Below are positions 7,777 through 16,029 of a DNA stretch of 43,180 nt, piece after piece. Both the position numbers and the translations under genes were made by a program. Origin of the DNA: an uncultured Clostridia bacterium. GTDB lineage: Bacteria > Bacillota > Clostridia > Christensenellales > UBA1242. Position 1 is the stretch's first letter, and the number at the start of each line of letters is the position of its first letter. Location of the stretch: NCBI GenBank assembly GCA_944349765.1, contig CALVNN010000002.1, forward strand, positions 70,039 through 113,218. Direction: 5' to 3'. A model generated the notes under the pieces. It saw only the letters and a program-made list of their open reading frames with translations. It had not been told where the DNA came from and made no database searches.

Positions 7777-7805
7777 ATGATATCATACTTTTACATTTTT
7801 GTCAA
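7777..7805 (-). promoter_or_regulatory. Sigma-A promoter of the infC operon
   Basis: On the minus strand TTGACA (7805-7800), 17 bp, TATCAT (7782-7777). The predicted transcription start is near 7770, which gives the long attenuator leader. Confidence 0.85.
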
Positions 7806-7821
7806 TATTTCTAAGGTATTT

Positions 7822-8367
7822 TTAAATATTTTTTATGTGTTTTAAGTAAATAACCTGAATGGTTCCGTATTTTTTTATTTTCTCCACACAAAGATTGATA
7901 AGTTTAAGTGGAATATTAATGCCGTATGACTTTTCCCACACCAAGATGCCATTTTCCGCCAAAAGATTATTTTTATCAATTTTTTCAATGGCTTTTAGCC
8001 CTAAATCTGATTTAAAAGGCGGATCCAACAATATTATATCAAATTGCTTATTATTTTGCTTAAAATCCTCTAATGCCTTCAAAGCATCTTTTTGCATCAA
8101 CTCCACTTCAGCCCCAAGTTTATCAACGTTTTTCTTAGCTAGTGATGTATCGCTATCTACCATCACCACCTTAGATGCACCTCTGCTACAAGCTTCAAGC
8201 CCCAAAGCTCCACTTCCAGTAAAAAGGTCCAAAACATCAGCACCTATCAAATCAAACTGTAACTTATCAAAAATCGCTTCTTTCACTCTATCAAGTGTGG
8301 GCTTCACCCTCTCACTATCTGGCGACAATAGCGTACGTCCTTTATACTTACCTGCTATAATTCTCAT
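7822..8367 (-). CDS. rsmD: 16S rRNA (guanine(966)-N2)-methyltransferase RsmD
   Basis: 181 residues, normal length. It starts with the family signature MRIIAGKYKGR, then the SAM-binding loop DLFTGSGALGLEA and the catalytic motif LLDPPF. It methylates G966 (E. coli numbering) of 16S rRNA in the assembled small subunit. It has no SD site. A consensus -10 box lies exactly 6 bp before the ATG, so the mRNA is probably leaderless. It follows feoB with a 26-bp gap but carries its own promoter. Confidence 0.96.
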   Translation of the reverse strand: MRIIAGKYKGRTLLSPDSERVKPTLDRVKEAIFDKLQFDLIGADVLDLFTGSGALGLEACSRGASKVVMVDSDTSLAKKNVDKLGAEVELMQKDALKALEDFKQNNKQFDIILLDPPFKSDLGLKAIEKIDKNNLLAENGILVWEKSYGINIPLKLINLCVEKIKKYGTIQVIYLKHIKNI

Positions 8368-8373
8368 ATCTAC

Positions 8374-8401
8374 ATTATAAGATAAAAACAGAATTAGTCA
8401 A
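8374..8401 (-). promoter_or_regulatory. Promoter of rsmD placed for a leaderless transcript
   Basis: On the minus strand TTGACT (8401-8396), 16 bp, TATAAT (8379-8374), then six bases (GTAGAT) and the ATG. Standard spacing puts +1 on the A of the start codon. The -35 overlaps the end of feoB. Confidence 0.75.
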
Positions 8402-10466
8402 GTCGTTTTATACAACAATCTTCACAATTTTTGCGACAATAAGCACACGGGCTCATCTTTTTCCTACCTATTGTAACAATTAAAGCAAGTACAACAAATA
8501 ACAATACGACAAAGATAAAATTTATGTCAAGCAATTTTATGCCTAAGTATACAATCAAGGTTACTATATAAGCTATAATAAACTGTAAAATGATGGCCTT
8601 TGTCGTCAACGCACCACCTAATTGTTTGGCCATAACAGATATACTAGATAAACAAGGTACATATAGCAAGGCAAAAATCATAAAGGATAATGCACTAGTT
8701 GTATCAAAATATATGTTAGAAGATGTATCCACCAAACTTTGAGCTATTTCGCTACCGCCTACCCCGTTTATTACTCCTATTGAACTTACAATGATTTCCT
8801 TAGCAACTATTCCTGATACTAATGCAGACACAGCACCCCAATTGCCAAACCCTAGCGGAGCAAATATAGGGGCTATCACTTCGCAAACCCTTTGCATTAT
8901 ACTTACCCCACCAAGGTCAATATGGATAAGATTAAAATCATAAGTATTCAAAAAGTAAAAAATCAGACTAAACAATAATAGTACACTACCTATTTTTGTC
9001 AAAAATAACATAGTATTGCTACATATAAACTTCCACATTTTTTGTAAAGTCGGTATTCTATAGCAAGGAAATTCTAATATAAAACTATCGTTTTTATTTG
9101 GTAGACTGCGTTTCATCAACATAGCTACAAAGACGCTTACAACTATAGATAAGATATATAGCCCGAAAATAAGAAGATAATTACCACTAAAAAAAGTTGA
9201 TGTTAATATAACAAAAATCGGTAGTTTAGCACTACAACACATATATGTTGAGAGGATCATAGTTTTCTTCTTAATATTCTCATCTTCTATGTTTCTCGCA
9301 GTCATCATGGCAATAGTAGAACACCCACAACTCATAATAAGTGTAAATAAACTTTTGCCACTAAGTCCAATTTTATTAAGCAAGTCTTCAAACAAAAATG
9401 CTAACCTACTTAAGTATCCAGATTCTTCCAGTATAGACAAAAAGAAAAATAATAAGACTATTTGCGGTAAAAAAGATATAATACCTCCTACCCCGCAAAT
9501 CAAACCTTTATAAACAAAGTCTGTAATTACGTAATTAAAATTGTTCGCCTGCATAAATTCATACAAGTTGAGACCAATAAAATCCTGTATAAAATATGAC
9601 AGACATTCCTTTAAAAACGTACCTACTGGTCCAAAAGTTATGTAAAAAATTAATACAAGAATTCCTATAAAAACAGGTATACCTAAAGCTCTATTTAACA
9701 ATAGCTTATCGACTTTAGCTACTTTATACTGCTTTTTCTCTACTAGAATACTTTGTATAAAATCAAATCTAAGTCTAGCAATAGTATCAACATTTAAATT
9801 ATGTTTACATTTTTCTATAGCTTGTACTTGGCTCTCATCTAGTTGCAACTTTTTTATAATTTCAGTATCATTTTCTATTATTTTGATACTAGCAAATTCA
9901 CTGCTAAGCTTTATATTAGAAGCATTTTTAGATATAATTTTTGTTATATCTTTAAATTTACTAAAATAAGGAATATCTAGCTGTATTGTAGTCTTATTGT
10001 TTAATACACCAGCTATGGTATTGTGTAAATTTTTATCTTTTTGAACATTTATGAAAGCAATCTTATCTTTAAAGACACTTTTAAGCCTATTTATTAATGA
10101 ACTATGATCCTTTTTATCGGTAATGTTTATTATAATGCTTACATCATAGCCAGCCTCTATCAATTGTAATGTAAGATAAAAGTTAAGCTTTAGATTGTTA
10201 ATATCACATATATTCAATATTTTGCATTTATTATGAAATAAATAATCGGTAGTGACCCTCTCCTCTGGATTATAGGGTGTCAAAGAATATATTCCTGGCA
10301 AATCTACTACCTCATAGGTTTGTCCATCAACCTCAAATGATTTGGATTTCGCATCTATAGTAACGCCGTGCCAGTTACCTACATGTTCATCGCTTTTTGT
10401 TAATCTATTATATAAAGTAGTTTTCCCAGTATTAGGGTTACCTACTAGTACAACTTTAGTTTCCAA
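8394..10466 (-). CDS. feoB: Ferrous iron transporter FeoB
   Basis: 690 residues. The N-terminal G domain has G1 GNPNTGKT (9-16), G3 DLPG and a G4-like NITD. A helical insert follows (about 170-250), then multiple membrane segments with the Gate motifs (CGCSTIAMM, IVAKEIIVSSIG). It moves Fe(II) into the cytoplasm. The start is TTG, with AAAGGAG 6 nt upstream, and overlaps the feoA stop by 11 bases. The extreme C-terminus is cysteine-rich (SPCAYCRKNCEDCC), which may bind iron or act in redox sensing in the absence of FeoC (inference). Confidence 0.96.
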   Translation of the reverse strand: METKVVLVGNPNTGKTTLYNRLTKSDEHVGNWHGVTIDAKSKSFEVDGQTYEVVDLPGIYSLTPYNPEERVTTDYLFHNKCKILNICDINNLKLNFYLTLQLIEAGYDVSIIINITDKKDHSSLINRLKSVFKDKIAFINVQKDKNLHNTIAGVLNNKTTIQLDIPYFSKFKDITKIISKNASNIKLSSEFASIKIIENDTEIIKKLQLDESQVQAIEKCKHNLNVDTIARLRFDFIQSILVEKKQYKVAKVDKLLLNRALGIPVFIGILVLIFYITFGPVGTFLKECLSYFIQDFIGLNLYEFMQANNFNYVITDFVYKGLICGVGGIISFLPQIVLLFFFLSILEESGYLSRLAFLFEDLLNKIGLSGKSLFTLIMSCGCSTIAMMTARNIEDENIKKKTMILSTYMCCSAKLPIFVILTSTFFSGNYLLIFGLYILSIVVSVFVAMLMKRSLPNKNDSFILEFPCYRIPTLQKMWKFICSNTMLFLTKIGSVLLLFSLIFYFLNTYDFNLIHIDLGGVSIMQRVCEVIAPIFAPLGFGNWGAVSALVSGIVAKEIIVSSIGVINGVGGSEIAQSLVDTSSNIYFDTTSALSFMIFALLYVPCLSSISVMAKQLGGALTTKAIILQFIIAYIVTLIVYLGIKLLDINFIFVVLLFVVLALIVTIGRKKMSPCAYCRKNCEDCCIKRLD

Positions 10467-10677
10467 GCTCTACTCCTTTTAACACTGAAGATCTAACTGC
10501 TATTGTCGTTCCAAATATTTCTAATAAATAGGTATGACCTAATAAAGATTTTCTTATAATCTTTAGTTTACCGCCCTCATAAATACCAATTTCGCTTAAC
10601 CTTCTATGCAAATCATTATTAGCTTGTACACTTAAAATATTATACTCTATGTTAAGCTTAGCTTCCTTTATATTCAT
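10456..10677 (-). CDS. feoA: FeoA domain protein of ferrous iron uptake
   Basis: 73 residues, normal for stand-alone FeoA, an SH3-like cytoplasmic partner that supports FeoB. The motif RRLSEIGIYEGGKLKIIRKS and the end IAVRSSVLKGVEL are typical. The ATG has no recognisable SD site. It overlaps feoB by 11 bases, so the pair is one transcription unit. Confidence 0.93.
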   Translation of the reverse strand: MNIKEAKLNIEYNILSVQANNDLHRRLSEIGIYEGGKLKIIRKSLLGHTYLLEIFGTTIAVRSSVLKGVELGN

Positions 10678-10692
10678 ATAATAAGTTATGAA

Positions 10693-10721
10693 TTAATAGC
10701 CACAATTAGTACTTAAAACAA
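10693..10721 (-). promoter_or_regulatory. Weak candidate promoter for feoAB
   Basis: On the minus strand TTGTTT (10721-10716), 17 bp, TATTAA (10698-10693). The -35 overlaps the T-run of the nrdR terminator. No Fur-box palindrome was seen between nrdR and feoA. Confidence 0.4.
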
Positions 10722-10744
10722 AAAAAACCTTCTAAAAAGAAGGC
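10717..10744 (-). terminator. Intrinsic terminator after nrdR
   Basis: On the minus strand CCTTCT-tttt-AGAAGG (10743-10728) followed by eight T, beginning immediately after the nrdR stop codon. Confidence 0.88.
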
Positions 10745-11188
10745 TTAACAATGACTTAAATAATTAACTAATTGATTTATATTATCAAACTTCTTGAATA
10801 CAATAGCATACCTCACAAAAGCTATCTCATCCAAATAACGTAATTTTCTCAACACAAGCTCCCCAAGAGTACTACTCTCTATTTCTTGACTAGTTGAGTT
10901 ATAAATTTCTTTTTCAATTTCTTCACACACTTTATCTATAGCTTCCAAACTAACAGGTCGCTTCTCGCAAGCTATAAGAATACTCTTCTTTAGCTTATTG
11001 TTGTCAAATGGTTGACGACTGTGGTCTCGCTTAATTATTAGAATAGGGACTACTTCAACTGTCTCATACGTAGTAAACCTTTTGCCACAATTTAGACATT
11101 CACGCCTACGTCTAATAGACTTCTGCATATCGGTATCTCTACTATCTAATACTTTACTCTCTAAACTTCCACAAAAAAAGCATTTCAT
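10745..11188 (-). CDS. nrdR: Transcriptional repressor NrdR
   Basis: 147 residues, normal. The N-terminal zinc ribbon has C3, C6, C31 and C34 with the usual RRRREC. An ATP-cone follows (about 49-139, IIKRDHSRQPFDNNKLKKS). NrdR senses ATP/dATP and represses ribonucleotide reductase genes. It follows the sporulation sigma cluster, as in many Clostridia, but has its own promoter and terminator. GAGAGG lies 8-9 nt before the ATG. Confidence 0.97.
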   Translation of the reverse strand: MKCFFCGSLESKVLDSRDTDMQKSIRRRRECLNCGKRFTTYETVEVVPILIIKRDHSRQPFDNNKLKKSILIACEKRPVSLEAIDKVCEEIEKEIYNSTSQEIESSTLGELVLRKLRYLDEIAFVRYAIVFKKFDNINQLVNYLSHC

Positions 11189-11211
11189 ATCTAATTACCT
11201 CTCACTAAATA

Positions 11212-11239
11212 AGTATATCATATCTTAAAAAAAAATCAA
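11212..11239 (-). promoter_or_regulatory. Sigma-A promoter of nrdR
   Basis: On the minus strand TTGATT (11239-11234), 16 bp rich in T, TATACT (11217-11212). The -35 overlaps the T-run of the preceding terminator. Confidence 0.65.
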
Positions 11240-11254
11240 CTCATTTGAGAGATT
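11227..11254 (-). terminator. Probable terminator of the sporulation sigma operon
   Basis: On the minus strand an interrupted stem, AATC-CTC / GAG-GATT with a small internal loop (11254-11234), runs into a tract of nine T. It begins just downstream of ylmC. The stem is modest. Confidence 0.55.
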
Positions 11255-11257
11255 TTG

Positions 11258-11590
11258 TCATTTATTATCATTAATTGTTTTCTTAATGTCGGTTTCATTT
11301 AGTGTAGCGACATCACTAAATTTGTCTATCTTAAAATTTCTAACTTCCGTCATATTTAATTCCACTAATATGACATCTTTTCCTATCTTACAAATATTTT
11401 GATATGGTATAAATACCTCCTCGACTCCTCTAAATATACTAGCAAAATTCATTCCATTAGGCACGATAAAACCAAGCACCTGTCCCGAACATATCTCTAT
11501 CACTATATCACATATCCTACCCAGGCACTTTCCGTCGACAATATTTACAACGTCTTTACTCCTCAATTCAAAAAAAGATGACTCAATCAT
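11258..11590 (-). CDS. ylmC: YlmC/YmxH family sporulation protein (PRC-barrel)
   Basis: 110 residues. The first 80 form a PRC-barrel-like domain: ELRSKDVVNIVDGKCLGRICDI, then FIPYQNICKIGKDVILVEL. The polar tail is variable. Members are small cytoplasmic proteins found next to sigG or with sporulation genes; their exact role is not established. The position between sigG and nrdR is the usual one in Clostridia. The SD site is weak (GTGAG). Confidence 0.88.
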   Translation of the reverse strand: MIESSFFELRSKDVVNIVDGKCLGRICDIVIEICSGQVLGFIVPNGMNFASIFRGVEEVFIPYQNICKIGKDVILVELNMTEVRNFKIDKFSDVATLNETDIKKTINDNK

Positions 11591-11679
11591 AAAATCTCAC
11601 TTATAGACAAATTGTTACATTTCGTTCTATATTATTCTATTCTTGAATCCTTTTAAAATGTGTATTAATTTAAAAATAA

Positions 11680-12444
11680 TTATAAAGATCTTTTTAATGT
11701 GTTTAATGCTGTTTTTTCTAATCTACTAACCTGTGCTTGGGATATTCCTACTTCATTAGAAATTTCTATCTGCGTTTTACCAATAAAATATCTCATAAGT
11801 AGTATTTGCTTTTCACGCTTACTTAACTTATTTATAGATTGCATCAAAGTAATACGTTCCACCTCATCCATTTTACTAGTATCGCTTATTTGGTCTGAAA
11901 CCAATACAGACTCTTGGCCATCATTGTAGGCAGGCTCGTCTAAAGACATTGTATCACTAATAGCATCTAATGCACACACCACCTCTGCTAATGGAATATT
12001 TATATCCTCAGCTATTTCGTAAAGACTTGGCTCACAATCTCTACCTTGCTGTAGTTTTTCCCTTGATTTTAACGCCTTATAAGCTATATCACGAAGACTC
12101 CTACTTACTCTAACGCTACAGTTATCACGTAAAAAACGACGAATTTCACCTATAATCATTGGTACAGCATATGTTGAAAATTTTACATTAAGTGATATAT
12201 CGAAATTATCAATAGCCTTAATCAATCCTATGCACCCAACTTGAAAAATATCATCCATACTTTCTTTTTTGTCGTGAAATCTTTGACAAACGGATAATAC
12301 TAGTTTCATATTAGAAAAGATAAATTTTTCTCTTGCACGCTCATCTCCTGATTTTAATTTTATCATAAGTTCAGCCATTTCTATTGCGGACAAGACAGGC
12401 AACTCAGCAGTATTGATACCGCAAATCACGACTTTACCAGCCAT
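11680..12444 (-). CDS. sigG: Forespore sigma factor SigG
   Basis: 254 residues. The start MAGKVVICGINTAELPVL matches the SigG-specific N-terminus. Region 2 is NMKLVLSVCQRF...FQVGCIGLIKAIDNFD...FSTYAVPMIIGEIRRFLRD; region 4 ends with an HTH (TQIEISNEVGISQAQVSRLEK). SigG drives late forespore genes. It lies 86 bp downstream of sigE. AAAGGAG is 12-13 nt before the ATG, and both are enclosed in a perfect 13-bp inverted repeat that would hide the start codon in read-through mRNA. Confidence 0.97.
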   Translation of the reverse strand: MAGKVVICGINTAELPVLSAIEMAELMIKLKSGDERAREKFIFSNMKLVLSVCQRFHDKKESMDDIFQVGCIGLIKAIDNFDISLNVKFSTYAVPMIIGEIRRFLRDNCSVRVSRSLRDIAYKALKSREKLQQGRDCEPSLYEIAEDINIPLAEVVCALDAISDTMSLDEPAYNDGQESVLVSDQISDTSKMDEVERITLMQSINKLSKREKQILLMRYFIGKTQIEISNEVGISQAQVSRLEKTALNTLKRSL

Positions 12445-12478
12445 AAAATCAACACTCCTTTAACTTGTTGATTTTATG
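12442..12478 (-). promoter_or_regulatory. Start-codon-sequestering hairpin of sigG
   Basis: The minus strand reads CATAAAATCAACA, an 11-nt loop that holds AAAGGAG, then TGTTGATTTTATG, whose last three bases are the sigG ATG. The arms are perfectly complementary over 13 bp (12478-12466 and 12454-12442). A translational block on sigE-sigG read-through RNA is the natural reading; a leader hairpin that lowers sigG translation has also been described in B. subtilis. Confidence 0.75.
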
Positions 12479-12504
12479 ATTACCTTTTTGTATTATTTTT
12501 ATAC
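12475..12504 (-). promoter_or_regulatory. SigF-like promoter of sigG
   Basis: On the minus strand GTATA (12504-12500), 15 bp, GGTAATCATA (12484-12475). This resembles the SigF consensus (GYWTA, about 15-16 bp, GGNNANANTW) with one mismatch. Transcription would start near 12468-12470, inside the first arm of the hairpin, so only its last few bases would be in the mRNA. Confidence 0.5.
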
Positions 12505-12530
12505 TTAATAAAAATCAAAACTCTTTAGAC

Positions 12531-13265
12531 TCAAAAATTATACTTAGTTAAGTCTTTTTTCAGCCTATTAAAAATTTTTTTCTCTAATCTACTGATGTAA
12601 CTCTGAGATATTCCTAATTTATCAGCCACCTCTTTTTGTGTGAGTTCTCTAACGCCACTTAGACCAAATCTCATCTCCATTATTTCTCTTTCAGTTTTAT
12701 TGAGTCCATTAATGGCTTTGTATAATAATCTCTTCTCCTCATCCATTTCAATTTTTAATCCAACATTATCATTTTCATTACTTAAAATGTCAGCTAACAG
12801 CAGTTCATTCCCATCATAATCCATATTAAGAGGTTCATCTATGCTAATTTCAGCTTTCTGCTTGACCACCTTTCTCAAATGCATAAGGATTTCATTTTCA
12901 ATACATCTAGATGCGTAGGTCGCTAGTTTTATATTCTTATCATAATCATAACTCTTCACCGCTTTAATCAGTCCTATAGCACCAATAGATATAAGATCTT
13001 CACTATCCACACCCGTATTTTCAAATTTTTTTGATATATAAATAACTAGCCTCAAATTATGCTCTATTAACTTAGCACAAGCATCCTCTTTTTTATCAGT
13101 AGATAATTGCTTAAGCAATTCATCCTCCTCATTTTGAGACAAGGGCATAGGTAATGCTTCGCTACCACATATAAAATAAACTAACTGCTCACTAAGTTCA
13201 TTTTCGTCTATGTCAATACGTATCCCTTTTTTCAATATTTCAAGAATTTTTTCGAATATTTTCAT
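12531..13265 (-). CDS. sigE: Mother-cell sigma factor precursor pro-SigE
   Basis: 244 residues. The first ~30 form the pro-sequence, followed by the conserved block [13 protein letters not shown], where SpoIIGA cleavage occurs in relatives (near Y30). Regions 2 ([39 protein letters not shown]) and 4 ([22 protein letters not shown]) are intact. SigE directs early mother-cell transcription after engulfment signals. It starts 2 bp after spoIIGA with GGAGG upstream, which ties the sigma factor to its protease. Confidence 0.97.
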   Translation of the reverse strand: MKIFEKILEILKKGIRIDIDENELSEQLVYFICGSEALPMPLSQNEEDELLKQLSTDKKEDACAKLIEHNLRLVIYISKKFENTGVDSEDLISIGAIGLIKAVKSYDYDKNIKLATYASRCIENEILMHLRKVVKQKAEISIDEPLNMDYDGNELLLADILSNENDNVGLKIEMDEEKRLLYKAINGLNKTEREIMEMRFGLSGVRELTQKEVADKLGISQSYISRLEKKIFNRLKKDLTKYNF

Positions 13266-13267
13266 AA

Positions 13268-14119
13268 TTAACCTCCACTTAATACTTTTGGACCTATCAA
13301 GGCATCAAAGCCCCCTTCTTTTGTTAAGGGCTTAATACTTAGCGCCACCATAACTTCTTTTGTCAAATCTTTGTTTAGTTCATTTATGACTACTGATTTT
13401 GGCTTTAAGACTATCATTTTGCCCGATGTCGACATTGCTCTAAACTCTTCAAAATGCACATCTTCAAAGTTTAATTCACTAGTATTGCCTGTAAGTACTG
13501 CCCTTATCTCATCATTATTAAAGTCATCAATAACTTTGGCAAAATTCACTATGATTATTGGCTTAGAAGTGCTAACATCTACAAGCAAATTACCAGTATC
13601 TAAATAAGCATTGATTTTAATATTCTTTTTTCGAAGCGTCAAATTCATTTCATATATGTAGTAAGTTTGTGTGTGTCTTTTTTGTATTGCTTTTATAAGC
13701 TTAAGTACAAATCTTGTCCATAGTACAACTATCAAAAGCAACAACCCAACCGGCACATCTAGCGAATATGTAGTTCCACTAACTTCGCCTGTAAGTACAT
13801 AGATAAACGCAAAACAAACTCCCCCCATCACAAATGTAAACATCAAAAAAGCTAAGTAAAAACGCATCAAGTGTTTCAATTGTTGCTTATTTAATACAAA
13901 CAATACAATTATTAAACCAACTAACATTTTAAATATAAATAAAAGAACACCGCTCAAATTTATTAATGGCATAACAAAAGCAAATAGTGTACCAACCGCT
14001 GAAGCCAATAATATCCTATACACCTTTTGCTCAAGTTTTAACATCTTTAGTGAAAGTACAATTATTAGATAATTGATAACCATATTATCTATTAAAACAT
14101 ACTCTATATACACTTCCAT
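13268..14119 (-). CDS. spoIIGA: Sporulation sigma-E processing peptidase SpoIIGA
   Basis: 283 residues. The N-terminal half has about five membrane segments (8-26, 34-52, 56-76, 86-108, 122-140). The C-terminal half is an aspartic-protease-like domain with the catalytic Asp in AYLDTGNLL (D174). It cleaves pro-SigE when activated by the forespore protein SpoIIR. Length is slightly below the B. subtilis protein. There is no SD site, and TATAAT lies exactly 6 bp before the ATG, so a leaderless mRNA is possible. sigE follows after 2 bp. Confidence 0.93.
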   Translation of the reverse strand: MEVYIEYVLIDNMVINYLIIVLSLKMLKLEQKVYRILLASAVGTLFAFVMPLINLSGVLLFIFKMLVGLIIVLFVLNKQQLKHLMRFYLAFLMFTFVMGGVCFAFIYVLTGEVSGTTYSLDVPVGLLLLIVVLWTRFVLKLIKAIQKRHTQTYYIYEMNLTLRKKNIKINAYLDTGNLLVDVSTSKPIIIVNFAKVIDDFNNDEIRAVLTGNTSELNFEDVHFEEFRAMSTSGKMIVLKPKSVVINELNKDLTKEVMVALSIKPLTKEGGFDALIGPKVLSGG

Positions 14120-14125
14120 AGCTAG

Positions 14126-14131
14126 ATTATA
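14126..14131 (-). promoter_or_regulatory. Candidate -10 of spoIIGA at leaderless spacing
   Basis: On the minus strand TATAAT (14131-14126) followed by six bases and the ATG. No good -35 stands 16-18 bp upstream, as expected if an activator such as Spo0A is needed, but I found no clear 0A box. Confidence 0.4.
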
Positions 14132-14165
14132 ATTAATTTAATAAAATATGATTAGTACTAAAAAT

Positions 14166-14201
14166 AAAAAAAAATAACAGATAATCAAAATACCTGTCAT
14201 T
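14166..14201 (-). terminator. Intrinsic terminator of the ftsK-recA operon
   Basis: On the minus strand AATGACAGGTA-7 nt-TATCTGTTATT forms an 11-bp stem with two G-U pairs, then nine T. It follows the HEPN/CBS gene and insulates it from spoIIGA. Confidence 0.85.
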
Positions 14202-14232
14202 TTTTAAAACTAAATATAGAAAGTATACTAAA

Positions 14233-14955
14233 CTATTCGTAATTTTCTAAAATATTGTTTAGGTCTATTATATCACCTACAGTGATAATACCCAACACTG
14301 GCTCCATAAAATTACCCGTTTTAGTAAGTAATATTGCCAGCAACTTTCTATTATTATAAAACATATTCAAAGCTTCTTCTATTGTCAATTTAGCATCCGC
14401 TACAGAATAATAGTTACTAGATACTAATTTTGGTATAACGTCTTCAATTTTTGTATTCTCAATGAATGTATCAATATTGCTACCCTTAATTAATTCTTTA
14501 CCTATTACATCCATTATTTTTTGACCATTAGCTAACCCGATAAGAGAAAGGTCTTTATACACCGGTATATTCGAATAACCACTCTCCGCCATTAATTTAA
14601 TAACCGATTTCAAATTCACATCAGACTGCACCGTCAATACGTCCTTTCGACAAACGCTATTGATAGCAAGTGGCGGAGTGCTGATAAGTTCTGCTATTTT
14701 CTCTATATGCTCCACTACTACGGTATGAGGCTCAGCAATTATATAGTTATCACTCCTATGAATGATAGCATTTCTAAGTCGACCATAGTCTATTAGAGTA
14801 TCCTCAAATTTTCTAACAATAGAATTAAGCGAAGCACATCTTCGTACACAGTCAGAAAAGGTCTGCCCTCTTTTTAAATTATACTGAACTCTTAAACTAT
14901 GATCAATCTTATTATATGCCTCTATAAAACGTTTAGCGTTTGTAGTACCCGCCAT
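14233..14955 (-). CDS. HEPN-like domain fused to two CBS domains
   Basis: 240 residues. The N-terminal ~85 residues are helical and end in RLRNAIIHRS, with R61 and H66 in the R-x4-6-H pattern of HEPN ribonucleases. Two CBS repeats follow (about 100-155 and 170-236; VLTVQSDVNLKSVIKLMAESGYSNIPV and VLGIITVGDIIDL), a typical nucleotide-sensing pair. It starts 11 bp after recA with AAGGAG upstream and shares that operon. The place after recA is often held by rny in Bacillota. Function is unknown; nucleotide-controlled RNA binding or cleavage is an inference. It could also be a non-catalytic HEPN. Confidence 0.8.
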   Translation of the reverse strand: MAGTTNAKRFIEAYNKIDHSLRVQYNLKRGQTFSDCVRRCASLNSIVRKFEDTLIDYGRLRNAIIHRSDNYIIAEPHTVVVEHIEKIAELISTPPLAINSVCRKDVLTVQSDVNLKSVIKLMAESGYSNIPVYKDLSLIGLANGQKIMDVIGKELIKGSNIDTFIENTKIEDVIPKLVSSNYYSVADAKLTIEEALNMFYNNRKLLAILLTKTGNFMEPVLGIITVGDIIDLNNILENYE

Positions 14956-14966
14956 TTAAGTTCTCC

Positions 14967-16001
14967 TTATTTACCTATTTTTTCTCTAATCTTTTGCTCT
15001 ATTTCTTCTGCAATTTCAGGATTTTCCTTTAGGAATGCTTTAGCATTTTCTTTACCCTGACCGATTTTGTCTCCGTTATAAGCAAACCAAGAGCCGCTCT
15101 TCTCAATAACATCAGTTTCTACACCTAGATCTATAAGCGTACCAGTCTTTGAAATGCCTTCTCCAAACATTATATCAAATTCGGCAGTTTTAAATGGAGG
15201 TGCCATTTTGTTTTTGACAATTTTGACCTTAGTTCTATTGCCAACAAAATCATTACCAGATTTTATTGCTTCACCTTTACGCACATCTATACGAATTGAT
15301 GAATAAAATTTCAAAGCTTTACCACCAGGCGTCGTCTCTGGAGACCCAAAAATAACACCTACTTTCTCACGTAATTGATTGATAAATAATATACAAGACT
15401 TAGTTCTATTAGTGATTGCGGTTAGTTTACGTAAAGCTTGACTCATAAGTCTTGCTTGGAGTCCTATAAAGCTCTCACCCATTTCGCCGTCAATCTCCGC
15501 CTTTGGAGTCAAAGCAGCCACAGAATCCACAACTACCAAATCGACAGAACCACTAGCGACTAAGGCTTCACAGATTTCAAGTGCTTGCTCGCCATTGTCT
15601 GGTTGAGAGATAATAAGGTCTTTCAAATTAACGCCCAATTTCTCAGCATATACAGGATCCAAAGCGTGCTCCGCATCTATGAAGGCACAGGTTCCGCCAT
15701 TTTTTTGGCATTCTGCCACGACATGCAAAGCCACTGTAGTCTTACCTGATGATTCTGGACCATATACTTCTACTATACGTCCTCTAGGTAAGCCACCTAT
15801 ACCAAGAGCCATATCTATACTCAAACATCCAGTCGGAATAACTTCCACTTCAGAGTATACTTGCTCACCATACTTCATAACTGAGCCTTTACCAAATTGT
15901 TTTTCAATCTTCAAAATAGTAGCATCCAAAGCTTTTTTTCTCTCATTAGCATCTGTTATTCTACGTATTTCTACTTTACTTTTTGACTTTTCTTCTTCCA
16001 T
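14967..16001 (-). CDS. recA: Recombinase RecA
   Basis: 344 residues with a typical core. Walker A is GPESSGKT (81-88), and the L2-region text [27 protein letters not shown] is complete. RecA forms filaments on ssDNA, drives strand exchange and triggers LexA cleavage. No clear LexA box was seen upstream; it appears to be transcribed with the ftsK-rimO-pgsA-cinA genes. The acidic C-terminal tail is short. Confidence 0.98.
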   Translation of the reverse strand: MEEEKSKSKVEIRRITDANERKKALDATILKIEKQFGKGSVMKYGEQVYSEVEVIPTGCLSIDMALGIGGLPRGRIVEVYGPESSGKTTVALHVVAECQKNGGTCAFIDAEHALDPVYAEKLGVNLKDLIISQPDNGEQALEICEALVASGSVDLVVVDSVAALTPKAEIDGEMGESFIGLQARLMSQALRKLTAITNRTKSCILFINQLREKVGVIFGSPETTPGGKALKFYSSIRIDVRKGEAIKSGNDFVGNRTKVKIVKNKMAPPFKTAEFDIMFGEGISKTGTLIDLGVETDVIEKSGSWFAYNGDKIGQGKENAKAFLKENPEIAEEIEQKIREKIGK

Positions 16002-16029
16002 ATAAAATCCTTTTACCTTAATGTATATA

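Noticed and set aside
7859..8380. Plus-strand open frame of 173 codons
   Set aside because: It lies entirely opposite rsmD, whose conserved motifs are intact, and has no SD site or recognisable domain.
10678..10744. Fur box before feoAB
   Set aside because: No GATAATGATTATC-like palindrome is visible.
16002..16029. LexA box or separate promoter before recA
   Set aside because: The 28-bp gap after cinA holds neither; recA seems to be read from upstream.
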